Below, one piece after another: positions 32,256-40,747 of a DNA stretch of 45,412 nucleotides. Under the pieces are notes generated by a model that saw nothing but the letters and a program-made list of their open reading frames with translations, did not search any database and was not told the origin of the DNA. Made by a program: the position numbers and the translations under genes. Source of the DNA: Streptomyces geranii (lineage in GTDB: Bacteria; Actinomycetota; Actinomycetes; Streptomycetales; Streptomycetaceae). Position 1 is the first letter of the stretch. Every line of letters begins with the position of its first letter. The stretch is taken from NCBI RefSeq assembly GCF_002954775.1, contig NZ_PJME01000067.1:1-45412 (forward strand), written 5' to 3'.

Positions 32256-33185
32256 ATGATGACCTCCTCCCCGCCCTCCCGTCCGGCCCCGCGTGCGGAG
32301 GTGCTCGCCGCTGTCGCGGCCTGTGTGACCGTGGTGCTGTGGGCCTCCGCGTTCGTCTCGATCCGCAGTGCGGGGGCCGCGTACTCGCCGGGGGCGCTGG
32401 CGCTCGGGCGGATGCTCGCCGGGTTCCTGACGCTGGGGGCGATCTGCCTCGTACGGCGCGAGGGGCTGCCGCCCAGGTCGGCCTGGCGCGGGATCGCGAT
32501 CTCGGGGGTGCTGTGGTTCGGGGTCTACATGGTCGTCCTCAACTGGGGCGAGCAGCAGGTGGACGCGGGTACGGCCGCCCTCGTAGTGAACGTCGGCCCG
32601 ATCCTCATCGCCCTGCTCGGCACCCGGCTGCTCGGCGACCCGATGCCGCCCCGGCTGCTCGCGGGGATGGCGGTGTCGTTCGCGGGTGCGGTGACGGTCG
32701 GGCTGTCGATGTCGGGCGGGGGAGGTACGTCGGTGCTCGGGGTGGCGCTGTGCCTGCTCGCGGCGGCGACGTGGGCCACCGGCGTGGTCGCGCAGAAGCC
32801 TGCGCTCGGGCAGGCGAGTGCCCTCCAGGTGACGACGTTCGGCTGCCTGGTCGGGGCGGTGACGTGTCTGCCGTTCGCCGGGCAATTGATCGGCGAGGCG
32901 GCGGAGGCGCCGGTGTCGGCGACGCTCAACATGATCTACCTGGGCGTCTTCCCGACGGCCCTGGCCTTCACGACCTGGGCCTACGCCCTGGCCCGCACGA
33001 CGGCCAGCAAGATGGGCGCGACGACGTACGCGGTCCCCGCCCTGGTCGTCCTGATGTCCTGGCTGACCCTGGGCGAGGTACCGGGGTTGCTCACGTTGGC
33101 GGGGGGTGGGCTGTGCCTGGCGGGGGTGGCGGTGTCGCGGTCACGGCCACGGGTGCCTGCGGCGGCGGCTGGGGAAGGGGCCTAG
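32256..33185 (+). CDS. EamA/DMT-family exporter
   Basis: A 309-residue protein with ten predicted helices in two EamA repeats ('VVLWASAFVSIRSAGAAYSP' in the first, 'TWATGVVAQKPALG' opening the second). Members export amino acids or other small metabolites. The preceding ArsR-family regulator may control it. TAGCCT at 32243-32248, seven bases before ATG 32256, resembles a -10 placed for leaderless transcription; ATG 32259 with GGAG is the alternative. The gene ends just before a long inverted repeat. Confidence 0.85.
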   Translation: MMTSSPPSRPAPRAEVLAAVAACVTVVLWASAFVSIRSAGAAYSPGALALGRMLAGFLTLGAICLVRREGLPPRSAWRGIAISGVLWFGVYMVVLNWGEQQVDAGTAALVVNVGPILIALLGTRLLGDPMPPRLLAGMAVSFAGAVTVGLSMSGGGGTSVLGVALCLLAAATWATGVVAQKPALGQASALQVTTFGCLVGAVTCLPFAGQLIGEAAEAPVSATLNMIYLGVFPTALAFTTWAYALARTTASKMGATTYAVPALVVLMSWLTLGEVPGLLTLAGGGLCLAGVAVSRSRPRVPAAAAGEGA

Positions 33186-33222
33186 TTTTCTTCGCCCCCG
33201 CCGCCCCTACCCGTCCCATCCT

Positions 33223-33373
33223 TCTGGGGGCTGCGCCCCCAGACCCCGCTTCGGCCTGAACGGCCTCGTCCTCAAACGCCGGACGGGCTGAAAGACCAAG
33301 CGCCGGCCGGCACCATGTGCAGCCCAGGCCAGCACCACTCAGCCCGTCCGGCGTTTGAGGACGAGCGCGTTCA
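33223..33373. repeat. Large inverted repeat element forming a bidirectional terminator
   Basis: Positions 33265-33291 and 33339-33365 are perfect 27-base inverted copies containing CCCGTCCGGCGTTTGAGGAC. In addition, 33223-33243 is a hairpin with eight-base arms. The element lies between the convergent EamA and MFS genes. Its right flank continues into the MFS coding sequence and supplies the MFS stop codon (33371-33373). I recall this sequence as a dispersed Streptomyces intergenic repeat. Confidence 0.85.
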
Positions 33374-34546
33374 GCGCGACAAGGGGGGTCTGGGGGCGAA
33401 GGAAACCCCCGACGACAACGCCAGCAACACCCCCAGCATCACGAACGGCGCCCCCACCCCCGTAACCCCCGCCACCAGCCCCGCCGCAGCCGGCGCAGCC
33501 ACCTGGCCAAGGCGGTTGCCGGTCAGGCGGAGTGCGAGGGCCGTCGACCGGGCCCCCGCCGGGGCCGCCTGCACCACCGTCGTCATCGACAGCGGCTGCC
33601 CCACCCCCAGACAGAACCCCAGCACCGCCAGCATCAACGCCAGCCCCCACACCGGCACAGGCAACGCGATCCCCGCACACAGCAGCGCCGCCAGCAGACA
33701 CGTCACCGTCAGCAGCCGGCGCCGCCCGAGGAGCCGGACCAGCGGCGTCAGTACCAGGCGGCACGCGATCGTGGCCGCCGCCCGCAGTCCGAGGAGTACG
33801 CCGACGACCGCCGGCGCGATACCCTGCTGCTCGCCGACCACCGGAAGGTAGGCGGTGAGGATGTCGGTCGCGGACAGTACGGCGAGGCTGATGAAGATGC
33901 CGCCGGGTACGCCCCGCGTACGGAGGATGCGGTGCACGGGCACGCGATCACCCTGCTCCGTACGGGACTTGACGACCGTACGATCCTCGACCCGCCAGAG
34001 CGACGTGAACGAGAACGCGGCGACCGCGCCCGCGACCAGCAGCGCACGCGCGCTGCCCGCCGCCATGTCGTCGCCGCCGACCAACGCCCCCGCCGCCATC
34101 GGGCCGATGAACTGGCCGAGCGAGACGCCGATGGTGAAGTGGCCGAAGTTGCGGTCCTGTTCGTCGGGCGCGGACCGGCGGGCGACGAGCGACTGGCCGC
34201 CGATGACGAAGCAGAGGTGGCCGAGGCCGGTCACGCCGCTCCACGCGGCCATCGCCGAAAGGGAGTCGGCGGTCGCGCCCAGCGCGCAGCCGCCGGAGAT
34301 GAGGAGCGCGCCGACGGTCAGCAGGGGCGCGCAGCGGCCGTGGTCGGTTCGGCGGCCCAGAGGTACGGCGGCGAAGAGCGGGAGCAGGGCGAACGCGGCG
34401 GCGATGACACCGACGGCCCGTTCGTCCGCGCCCAGCGCGAGGGCCCGGTAGGAGACGGCGGGCCGGGCCATCGACACCGCCCCCTGCGTGAAGCTGAAGG
34501 CGATGACGAGACGGAGCAGCCAGCCGCGGTTCCCACCGGGCCTCAT
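33371..34546 (-). CDS. MFS transporter
   Basis: A 391-residue major facilitator protein with 12 predicted helices and the motif A-like loop 'GRRTDHGRCAPLL' between helices 2 and 3. Probably a drug or metabolite exporter; substrate unknown. ATG 34546 is preferred over 34552 because AAGGA lies seven bases before it. The final eight residues (APRPPLSR) and the stop are encoded within the adjacent repeat element, so the tail is probably not functional. Octamer repeats lie upstream, between it and the citrate transporter. Confidence 0.85.
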   Translation of the reverse strand: MRPGGNRGWLLRLVIAFSFTQGAVSMARPAVSYRALALGADERAVGVIAAAFALLPLFAAVPLGRRTDHGRCAPLLTVGALLISGGCALGATADSLSAMAAWSGVTGLGHLCFVIGGQSLVARRSAPDEQDRNFGHFTIGVSLGQFIGPMAAGALVGGDDMAAGSARALLVAGAVAAFSFTSLWRVEDRTVVKSRTEQGDRVPVHRILRTRGVPGGIFISLAVLSATDILTAYLPVVGEQQGIAPAVVGVLLGLRAAATIACRLVLTPLVRLLGRRRLLTVTCLLAALLCAGIALPVPVWGLALMLAVLGFCLGVGQPLSMTTVVQAAPAGARSTALALRLTGNRLGQVAAPAAAGLVAGVTGVGAPFVMLGVLLALSSGVSFAPRPPLSR

Positions 34547-34602
34547 GTACATGTCCTTCCGGACGAGCAGAAGACGAGCAGAAGGCGACCAACGGACGTG
34601 CG

Positions 34603-34650
34603 TGGATCAGTGGATCAGTGGATCAGTGGATCAGTGGATCAGTGGATCAG
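34603..34650. repeat. Six tandem copies of the octamer TGGATCAG
   Basis: Six perfect head-to-tail copies fill the gap between the MFS start and the citrate transporter end. The last copy contains the TGA stop of the transporter (34647-34649 on the minus strand). A second short repeat, GACGAGCAGAA, lies just before at 34563-34583. Copy number is likely to vary by replication slippage. Confidence 0.95.
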
Positions 34651-36092
34651 ATGATGCCGAACAGGATTCCTGCCCCGAGGATCGCCAGCGACGTCAGGAT
34701 CGCCCACTTGACCACGAACTTGGTGTGGTCGCCGAACTCCACCTTCGCCATGCCGACGAGGACGTACACGGCGGGGACCAGCGGGCTCGACATGTGCAGG
34801 GGCTGGGCGATGAGGGAGGCGCGGGCGATCTCCAGCGGGGAGACGCCGTGGGCGGCGCCGGCCTCGGCGAGGACGGGCAGGACGCCGAAGTAGAAGCCGT
34901 CGTTGGACATGAAGTAGGTGAGCGGGATGCTCAGCAGGCCGGTGACGAAGGCCATGTGCGGGCCCATGCCGTCGGGGATGTTGTCGACGAGCCAGCGGGC
35001 CATGTGGTCGACCATGCCGGTGCCGGTGAGGACGCCGGTGAAGACGGCGGCGGCGAAGACCATGCCGGAGACGTTGAGGACGTTCTCGGCGTGGGCGCCG
35101 AGGCGGGCCTTCTGGTCGGGCATGTGCGGGAAGTTGACCGTCAGGGCGAGCGCGGCGCCGAGCAGGAACAGCACCGGGATCGGCAGCCACTCCATGATCA
35201 TGGAGGTGAGCAGGGTGACCGTGAGCAGCGCGTTGAACCAGTAGAGCTTGGGGCGCAGGGTGGCACGGTTCGGGTCGAGGACCTTCAGCATGCGGTCGTC
35301 GTCGTCATCGTTGTCGGCGGTTGTGCCCGTGGGGCTGTCGGTGCCCGAACCGCCGGTGGGCGCGGCCGAGTTGCCCGCACCGGATCCGGCGGCCGACTTC
35401 GCGCCGGCACCGGCACCGACCAGCACGGTCTCCGTCTCCTGCTCCGGCTCCTCCACCAGCACCGCGTCCAGCGTCAGCACACCGAGCCGCTTGCGCTCGC
35501 GGCGGCCGAGGACGTACGAGAGGGCGATGACGAAGGCGAGGCCGGCGGCGAGCGCCGGGATCATCGGGACGAAGATGTCGCTCGCGTCGAGCTTGAGGGC
35601 CGTCGCGGCGCGGGCCGTCGGGCCGCCCCAGGGCAGGGTGTTCATCACACCGTTGGCCATCGCGGCGACGCCGGTCATCACGACGAGGCTCATCTTGAGG
35701 CGCTTGTACAGGGGGTACATCGCCGAGACCGTGATCATGAAGGTGGTCGAGCCGTCGCCGTCCAGGGAGACGATCGCCGCGAGCAGGGCCGTACCGACGA
35801 CTATGCGCAGCGGGTCCGCCTTGGCGAACTTCAGGATGCCTCGGACGATCGGGTCGAAGAGGCCGACGTCGATCATCACACCGAAGTAGACGATCGCGAA
35901 CATGAGCATCGCCGCGGTGGGGGCGAGGCTGGTGACGCCGTCGATGACGTAGTCGCCGAGCTTGGCGCCCTTCCCGACGAAGACGCAGAACAGTGCCGGG
36001 ATCAGTACGAGCGCCGCGATCGGCGACATCTTCTTCATCATGATCAGGACCAGGAAGGTCGCGATCATCGTGAAGCCCAGGATGGTCAACAT
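34647..36092 (-). CDS. CitMHS-family citrate-metal:H+ symporter
   Basis: A 481-residue permease with about 12 helices and CitMHS landmarks: 'MLTILGFTMIATFLVLIM' at the start, 'SLDGDGSTTFMITVSAMYPL', 'NTLPWGGPTARAATAL' and 'YFMSNDGFYFGVLPVL'. Relatives import citrate complexed with Mg or other divalent ions. A central cytoplasmic linker of about 60 residues is Gly/Ala/Ser-rich and ends in an acidic run (DNDDDDD). The ATG at 36092 has only a distant TTAGG as ribosome-binding site. No citrate two-component system is present nearby. Confidence 0.9.
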   Translation of the reverse strand: MLTILGFTMIATFLVLIMMKKMSPIAALVLIPALFCVFVGKGAKLGDYVIDGVTSLAPTAAMLMFAIVYFGVMIDVGLFDPIVRGILKFAKADPLRIVVGTALLAAIVSLDGDGSTTFMITVSAMYPLYKRLKMSLVVMTGVAAMANGVMNTLPWGGPTARAATALKLDASDIFVPMIPALAAGLAFVIALSYVLGRRERKRLGVLTLDAVLVEEPEQETETVLVGAGAGAKSAAGSGAGNSAAPTGGSGTDSPTGTTADNDDDDDRMLKVLDPNRATLRPKLYWFNALLTVTLLTSMIMEWLPIPVLFLLGAALALTVNFPHMPDQKARLGAHAENVLNVSGMVFAAAVFTGVLTGTGMVDHMARWLVDNIPDGMGPHMAFVTGLLSIPLTYFMSNDGFYFGVLPVLAEAGAAHGVSPLEIARASLIAQPLHMSSPLVPAVYVLVGMAKVEFGDHTKFVVKWAILTSLAILGAGILFGII

Positions 36093-36102
36093 GAGTGGGT
36101 TA

Positions 36103-36155
36103 CCTAACGTTCGCCCTTGAACTCCCACCGGAGTCGGCAGTGCGTTGACGTTAGG
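36103..36155. promoter_or_regulatory. Inverted CCTAACGT/ACGTTAGG pair before the citrate transporter
   Basis: CCTAACGT at 36103-36110 and ACGTTAGG at 36148-36155 are perfect eight-base inverted repeats 37 bases apart. They lie in the 5' region of the transporter. A possible promoter on the minus strand (TTGTTA about 36171-36176, then TAACGT) overlaps the distal copy. They could be paired protein sites or the stem of an mRNA leader. Confidence 0.5.
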
Positions 36156-36214
36156 GCGGCCACGCAAGGCTTAACAAGATGTTGACACGCGAGCAATAAG
36201 CGCAAAACTCCAGG

Positions 36215-38470
36215 TCACAGCGTTGTGCCTGCTGGGGCGAGTTCGATGGGGACACCATTCAGTACGGCGTTGCCCGACAGCGGGTCCAGCAGACTGCCGT
36301 CGAGGAGCTGGTTGACGTTGACGCCGGGGTCGACCGCGGCGTGCCCGAGCCGGGTGCCGGGCCGGTCGTGTCCCCAGCCGTGCGGCAGGCTCACGACCCC
36401 GCGCCGGACGACGTCCGTGATCTCCGCGGGGGCAACCACCTCTCCCCCGGCGCCCTTGATCCGTACGGCAGCCCCGTCCTCGACCCCGAGGCGGGCGGCG
36501 TCCTCGGGGTGGATGTGCAGGGTGCAGCGGTTGGTGCCGCCGGTGAGGGCGGGCACGTTGTGCATCCAGCTGTTGTTGGAGCGCAGATGGCGGCGCCCGA
36601 TGAGCACGATCCCGGCGGGCCGCTCGCGCAGGGCCTGGCGGAGGCGCGGGAGGTCGTCCGCGATGGGCCCCGGGAGCAGTTCGACCTTGCCGCTGCGCGT
36701 CTTCAGGGGCTGCGGCAGGCGCGGCTGGAGCGGGCCGAGGTCGATGCCGTGCGGGTGCGCGAGCAGTTTCGTGAGGCTCAGGCCGTCCGGTCGTACGCCG
36801 AAACCGTCGCCGTACGGTCCCAGGCGCAGCATCAGGTCGAGGCGGCGCTCGGGGCCGGTGTCGCCGGCCAGCTCCTCGGCGAGCCGCTGGGGGTCGCGGC
36901 CGTGGACCGGGGAGTGGGGTTCCTTGACGGCCTTGCCGAGGGTCTGGCCGATGACCATCGTGTCGACGGCGGAGGGGTCGGCGCCGTGCATGCCGGTCAC
37001 CGCGAGGACGAGACGGGCGAGGATCTCGGTCTCGGCCATCCTGCCGGGCTCCAGGGGCACGGCGGGGCGGTTGTAGCGGACCTGGTTGCGGACGGCGAGG
37101 GTGTTGAGGGCGAAGTCGTGGTGCGGGCTCTGGGAGGGCGGGGGCGGCGGCAGGACTACGTCGGCGTGGCGCGAGGTCTCGCCCAGGTAGGGGTCGACGC
37201 TGACCATGAAGTCGAGGGAGTCCAGCGCCTTGTCGAGGCGGTTGCCGTCGGGCGCGGAGAGGACGGGGTTGGCGGCGACGGCGATGAGGGCCCGGATCGG
37301 CTCGCCCTCGGCGGTCGCGGTGTCGATCTCCTCGGCGAGCGCGGAGAGCGGCAACTCGCCCTTGGCCTCCGGGTGTTGACCGACCCGTGAGCGCCAGCGG
37401 CCGAGCGCGAAGCCGTGGCCGGGCCCGGCGGGCCGGGGTGTCCGGTCGGTGGCCGCCTGCGGGAAGAGGGCGCCGCCGGGCCGGTCGAGGTTGCCGGTGA
37501 GGATGTCGAGGACGTCGACCAGCCAACTGGCGAGGGTGCCGTGCGGGACGGTGCAGCTGCCGATACGGCCGTAGACGGCGGCGGTGGGCGCGGCGGCGAG
37601 TTCCCGGGCGAGGGTACGGATGGTGTCCGCGTCCACGTCGCACGCCTCGGAGACGGCCTCGGGAGTGAAGTCCCGTACGGAGTCACGGAGTTCGTCGACC
37701 CCGACGACATGCGGCGCCAACTCGCCCAGGTCGACGAGGTGTTCGTCGAAGAGGACGTGGGTCATGGCGGCGAGCAGCAACGCGTCCGTCCCGGGGCGGA
37801 TCGCGATGTGCCGGTCGGCGAGCTTGGCGGTGCGGGTGCGGCGCGGGTCGATGACGGTGAGGGTGCCGCCGCGCGCCTTGAGGGCCTTGAGCTTGCCGGG
37901 GAAGTCAGGGGCGGTGCACAGACTCCCGTTGGACTCAAGGGGGTTGGCGCCGATGAGCAGGAGGTGGTCGGTGCGGTCGAGGTCGGGCACGGGGATCGCG
38001 AGGGCGTCGCCGTAGAGCAGTCCGCTGGAGACGTGCTTGGGCATCTGGTCGACCGTGGAGGCGGTGAAGACGCTGCGGGTGCCGAGCCCGGCGAGCAGCA
38101 CGGTCGGATAGAGGGCCCCGGCCACGGTGTGCACGTTCGGATTCCCGAGCACGACCCCGACGGAGTCGGCCCCGTACCGCTCGACGACCCCCCGGACACC
38201 GACGGCGACGGCATCGAAGGCCTCGGCCCAGGTCGCCTCACGCAACTCGCCGTCGCGCCGCACAAGGGGGACGCGCAGCCGGTCGGGGTCGCTGTCGAGG
38301 GCCCCGAAGGAGGCGCCCTTGGGGCAGATGAACCCCTGGCTGAAGACGTCGTCACGGTCACCGCGGGCCCGGGTGACCCGGCTGCCCTCGATGGTGAGCG
38401 TCAGTCCGCAGGTGGCCTCGCAGAGGGGGCAGACACGCAGGGCGGTACGGGAGTCGGTGGGGCTGGACAC
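36215..38470 (-). CDS. Molybdopterin oxidoreductase, formate dehydrogenase-like
   Basis: A 751-residue bis-molybdopterin enzyme. The N-terminal [4Fe-4S] motif is C14-x2-C17-x3-C21-x27-C49 ('RVCPLCEATCGL ... ICPKG'), followed by the molybdopterin domains and a C-terminal 'MopB_CT' dinucleotide-binding domain ('RRHLRSNNSWMHNVPAL'). Where FDH or nitrate reductases carry the Mo-ligand Sec/Cys, the sequence reads 'TASTVDQMPKHVSSG', with no cysteine. The GTG at 38468-38470 has GGGAGGACCC upstream. No electron-transfer subunit or FDH accessory gene is adjacent. A TetR-type operator lies upstream. Substrate unknown. Confidence 0.85.
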   Translation of the reverse strand: MSSPTDSRTALRVCPLCEATCGLTLTIEGSRVTRARGDRDDVFSQGFICPKGASFGALDSDPDRLRVPLVRRDGELREATWAEAFDAVAVGVRGVVERYGADSVGVVLGNPNVHTVAGALYPTVLLAGLGTRSVFTASTVDQMPKHVSSGLLYGDALAIPVPDLDRTDHLLLIGANPLESNGSLCTAPDFPGKLKALKARGGTLTVIDPRRTRTAKLADRHIAIRPGTDALLLAAMTHVLFDEHLVDLGELAPHVVGVDELRDSVRDFTPEAVSEACDVDADTIRTLARELAAAPTAAVYGRIGSCTVPHGTLASWLVDVLDILTGNLDRPGGALFPQAATDRTPRPAGPGHGFALGRWRSRVGQHPEAKGELPLSALAEEIDTATAEGEPIRALIAVAANPVLSAPDGNRLDKALDSLDFMVSVDPYLGETSRHADVVLPPPPPSQSPHHDFALNTLAVRNQVRYNRPAVPLEPGRMAETEILARLVLAVTGMHGADPSAVDTMVIGQTLGKAVKEPHSPVHGRDPQRLAEELAGDTGPERRLDLMLRLGPYGDGFGVRPDGLSLTKLLAHPHGIDLGPLQPRLPQPLKTRSGKVELLPGPIADDLPRLRQALRERPAGIVLIGRRHLRSNNSWMHNVPALTGGTNRCTLHIHPEDAARLGVEDGAAVRIKGAGGEVVAPAEITDVVRRGVVSLPHGWGHDRPGTRLGHAAVDPGVNVNQLLDGSLLDPLSGNAVLNGVPIELAPAGTTL

Positions 38471-38527
38471 GGGTCCTCCCGGAGGGTGGCGGCGACGGTG
38501 ACGCACGGCTGGGGACTGGAGCCGAGC

Positions 38528-38545
38528 ATACCGACCGGTACGGAT
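38528..38545. promoter_or_regulatory. ATACCGACCGGTACGGAT site before the molybdoenzyme
   Basis: It shares ATACCGACCGGT with sites at 13137 and 18810 and 15 bases (CCGACCGGTACGGAT) with the site at 40751-40765. It lies 58 bases upstream of the molybdoenzyme start. A TetR gene is next upstream; which TetR protein binds is not known. Confidence 0.55.
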
Positions 38546-38616
38546 GGAGGGGAGGCCTTCAACGGGGTGAGGTCGGAAACCCGCGAGCCCGCTCGTCCGA
38601 CGCCGGTACGGGCACG

Positions 38617-39237
38617 TCAGTCCAGCACGCGCGCCAGATACGCCCGCAGCAGCTCCCGCATCTCCCCGATGATCCGCTCGTCGCCCTCCGGAGCGACCCG
38701 GAAGGCCAGGTGGACCAGGGTGTCGGCGGTTTCGACGGCGATCAGGAAGGTGCGGCGGAGGTCGTCGTCCGGTGCGCGGCCGATGACGTCCGAGAGGAGG
38801 GTGGTGAGGGTGTCGGCCACGCGGTGGTTCGGTTCGGCGTCGCGTTTGCCGACCGGGATCTGGTTGCCGAAGTCGACCAGGGAGAAGCCCGGCGCGGTCC
38901 GCTTCATGGCCAGGTACTCGTCGAGCACGGCGTCCATGGCCTCGCGCCAGCCGCCCCCGCTCACCTCCCCCAGCCGCTCGGTGACGCGGGCGATGAAGCG
39001 CTCCAGGTTCCGCTGGGCGAGCGCGTCCGCCATGGCGCGCTTGTTGCCGAAGAAGCGGTAGACGGAGCCTATGGGGACGCCGGCGCGTATCGCCACCGCC
39101 CGGGTGCTCAGGGCGTCGTAGCCGACCTCGTCGAGGAGGTCGGCGCAGGCGTCGAGGATTCTGGTCAGCCGTTCGGCACTGCGCCGCTGTACAGGCGCAC
39201 GACGGAGCGAGGTCGCTGGGGGCACGGTCTTCATCAT
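38617..39237 (-). CDS. TetR-family regulator near hmgA
   Basis: A 206-residue TetR protein with helix-turn-helix 'STRAVAIRAGVPIGSVYRFF' and a helical C-terminal domain. It starts at paired ATGs (39237 or 39234). It is divergent from hmgA with 112 bases between, where a partial palindrome lies. It could control hmgA, the molybdoenzyme downstream, or both. The stop at 38617 is 147 bases before the molybdoenzyme start. Confidence 0.83.
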   Translation of the reverse strand: MMKTVPPATSLRRAPVQRRSAERLTRILDACADLLDEVGYDALSTRAVAIRAGVPIGSVYRFFGNKRAMADALAQRNLERFIARVTERLGEVSGGGWREAMDAVLDEYLAMKRTAPGFSLVDFGNQIPVGKRDAEPNHRVADTLTTLLSDVIGRAPDDDLRRTFLIAVETADTLVHLAFRVAPEGDERIIGEMRELLRAYLARVLD

Positions 39238-39308
39238 GCCGGTCCACGGCGGTCCGGTGAACCTCGCCCCCGGCTCCGGCTGCCCCCTCTTGCGCCCTCC
39301 GACATCGA

Positions 39309-39331
39309 ATCCTACGGTGAAGCATAGGAAT
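39309..39331. promoter_or_regulatory. Possible operator between TetR and hmgA
   Basis: AATCCTA and TAGGAAT flank a ten-base centre with one mismatch in seven-base arms. It lies 20-40 bases upstream of the hmgA ATG in an AT-richer patch, and about 75 bases upstream of the TetR start. It is a candidate for TetR binding. Confidence 0.5.
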
Positions 39332-39349
39332 GGGAGTGAGGGAGACCAC

Positions 39350-40744
39350 ATGGGTCAGGAGAAGGGTGAGGGCGTGAGTGAGGGCGTGAGTGAGGGGTTG
39401 AGCGGCGCGGTGGGTGGGGGCGCGCGGGAGGCCGGCGGCGGGCCGGACGGGCTCGGCTGGCTCTCCGGTTTCGGGAACGAGCACAGCTCGGAGGCCGTCC
39501 CGGGCGCCCTCCCCGAGGGCCGCAACGCGCCGCAGCGCGCGCCCCTCGGTCTCTACGCCGAGCAGCTCAGCGGTACGGCGTTCACCGAGCCGCGCGCCCA
39601 CAACCGCCGTTCCTGGCTCTACCGCATCCGCCCCTCGGCCGCGCACCCGCCGTTCACGCCCACCGGCAACGGCCCGGTCCGCACGGCGCCCTTCACGGAA
39701 TCCGTACCGGATCCCAACAGACTGCGCTGGGACCCGCTGCCCGAGCCCCCGGCCGGCACGGACTTCCTGGCGGGCCTGTGGACCCTCGGCGGCAACGGCG
39801 ACGCCACCCAGCGCACCGGCATGGCCGTGCACCTTTACCACGCCGACTCGTCCATGGAGCGGGTGTTCAGCGACGCCGACGGCGAGCTGCTGATCGTCCC
39901 GGAGGCCGGCGGACTGCTCCTGCGCACCGAGTTCGGGCTGCTGCGCGCCGAGCCCGGCCATGTCGCCCTGATCCCGCGCGGGGTGCGCTTCCGGGTGGAG
40001 CTGCTCGACGCCTCGGCCCGCGGTTACGTCTGCGAGAACTACGGCGCCCCCTTCCAGCTCCCCGACCTGGGCCCGATCGGCGCCAACGGACTCGCGAACG
40101 CACGGGACTTCAAGGCACCGGTCGCGGCCTACGAGGACGTCGAGGGTCCGGTGGAGGTCGTCAACAAGTTCTGCGGCAACCTCTGGACGGCGGTGTACGA
40201 CCACTCCCCGCTCGACGTCGTCGCCTGGCACGGCAACCATGTCCCGTACGTCTACGACCTGCGCCGTTTCAACGTCCTCGGCTCCATCTCGTACGACCAC
40301 CCGGACCCGTCGATCTTCACGGTGCTGACGTCTCCGTCGGACACCCCTGGCCTCGCGGGCGTCGACTTCGTGGTGTTCGCGCCGCGCTGGCTGGTGGGCG
40401 AGGACACCTTCCGGCCGCCGTACTTCCACCGGAACGTGATGAGCGAGTACATGGGGCTGATCGAGGGCGCGTACGACGCGAAGACAGCCGGAAAGGGGGG
40501 CTTCGTGCCGGGGGGCGGCTCGCTGCACAACATGATGTCCGCGCACGGGCCCGACCGGGAGACCTTCGACCGGGCCAGCGCGGCCGAGCTGCGGCCCCAA
40601 CGGGTCGACGACGGGCTGGCGTTCATGTTCGAGACGCGCTGGCCGGTGACGCTGACGGCACAGGCGGCGCGGGCGGAGCATCTGCAACCCGGGTACGACG
40701 ACGTGTGGTCGGGTCTGCAGCGCCACTTCCGCCCATTGCACTGA
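39350..40744 (+). CDS. hmgA: Homogentisate 1,2-dioxygenase
   Basis: A 464-residue Fe(II) dioxygenase that opens the ring of homogentisate to maleylacetoacetate in tyrosine catabolism. The family start 'LSGFGNEHSSEAVPGALPEG' and the iron ligands in 'FHRNVMSEYMG' (His and Glu) and 'SLHNMMSAHG' (His) are present. GGGAG precedes the ATG at 39350. Residues 1-35 are a low-complexity extension (EGVSEGVSEGLSG) encoded by a 12-base tandem repeat. No maleylacetoacetate isomerase or fumarylacetoacetase gene is adjacent. Confidence 0.95.
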   Translation: MGQEKGEGVSEGVSEGLSGAVGGGAREAGGGPDGLGWLSGFGNEHSSEAVPGALPEGRNAPQRAPLGLYAEQLSGTAFTEPRAHNRRSWLYRIRPSAAHPPFTPTGNGPVRTAPFTESVPDPNRLRWDPLPEPPAGTDFLAGLWTLGGNGDATQRTGMAVHLYHADSSMERVFSDADGELLIVPEAGGLLLRTEFGLLRAEPGHVALIPRGVRFRVELLDASARGYVCENYGAPFQLPDLGPIGANGLANARDFKAPVAAYEDVEGPVEVVNKFCGNLWTAVYDHSPLDVVAWHGNHVPYVYDLRRFNVLGSISYDHPDPSIFTVLTSPSDTPGLAGVDFVVFAPRWLVGEDTFRPPYFHRNVMSEYMGLIEGAYDAKTAGKGGFVPGGGSLHNMMSAHGPDRETFDRASAAELRPQRVDDGLAFMFETRWPVTLTAQAARAEHLQPGYDDVWSGLQRHFRPLH

Positions 40745-40747
40745 TCG

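Noticed and set aside
34611..34650. CRISPR-like array at the octamer repeats
   Set aside because: The unit is only eight bases with no spacers and there are no cas genes. It is a simple tandem repeat.
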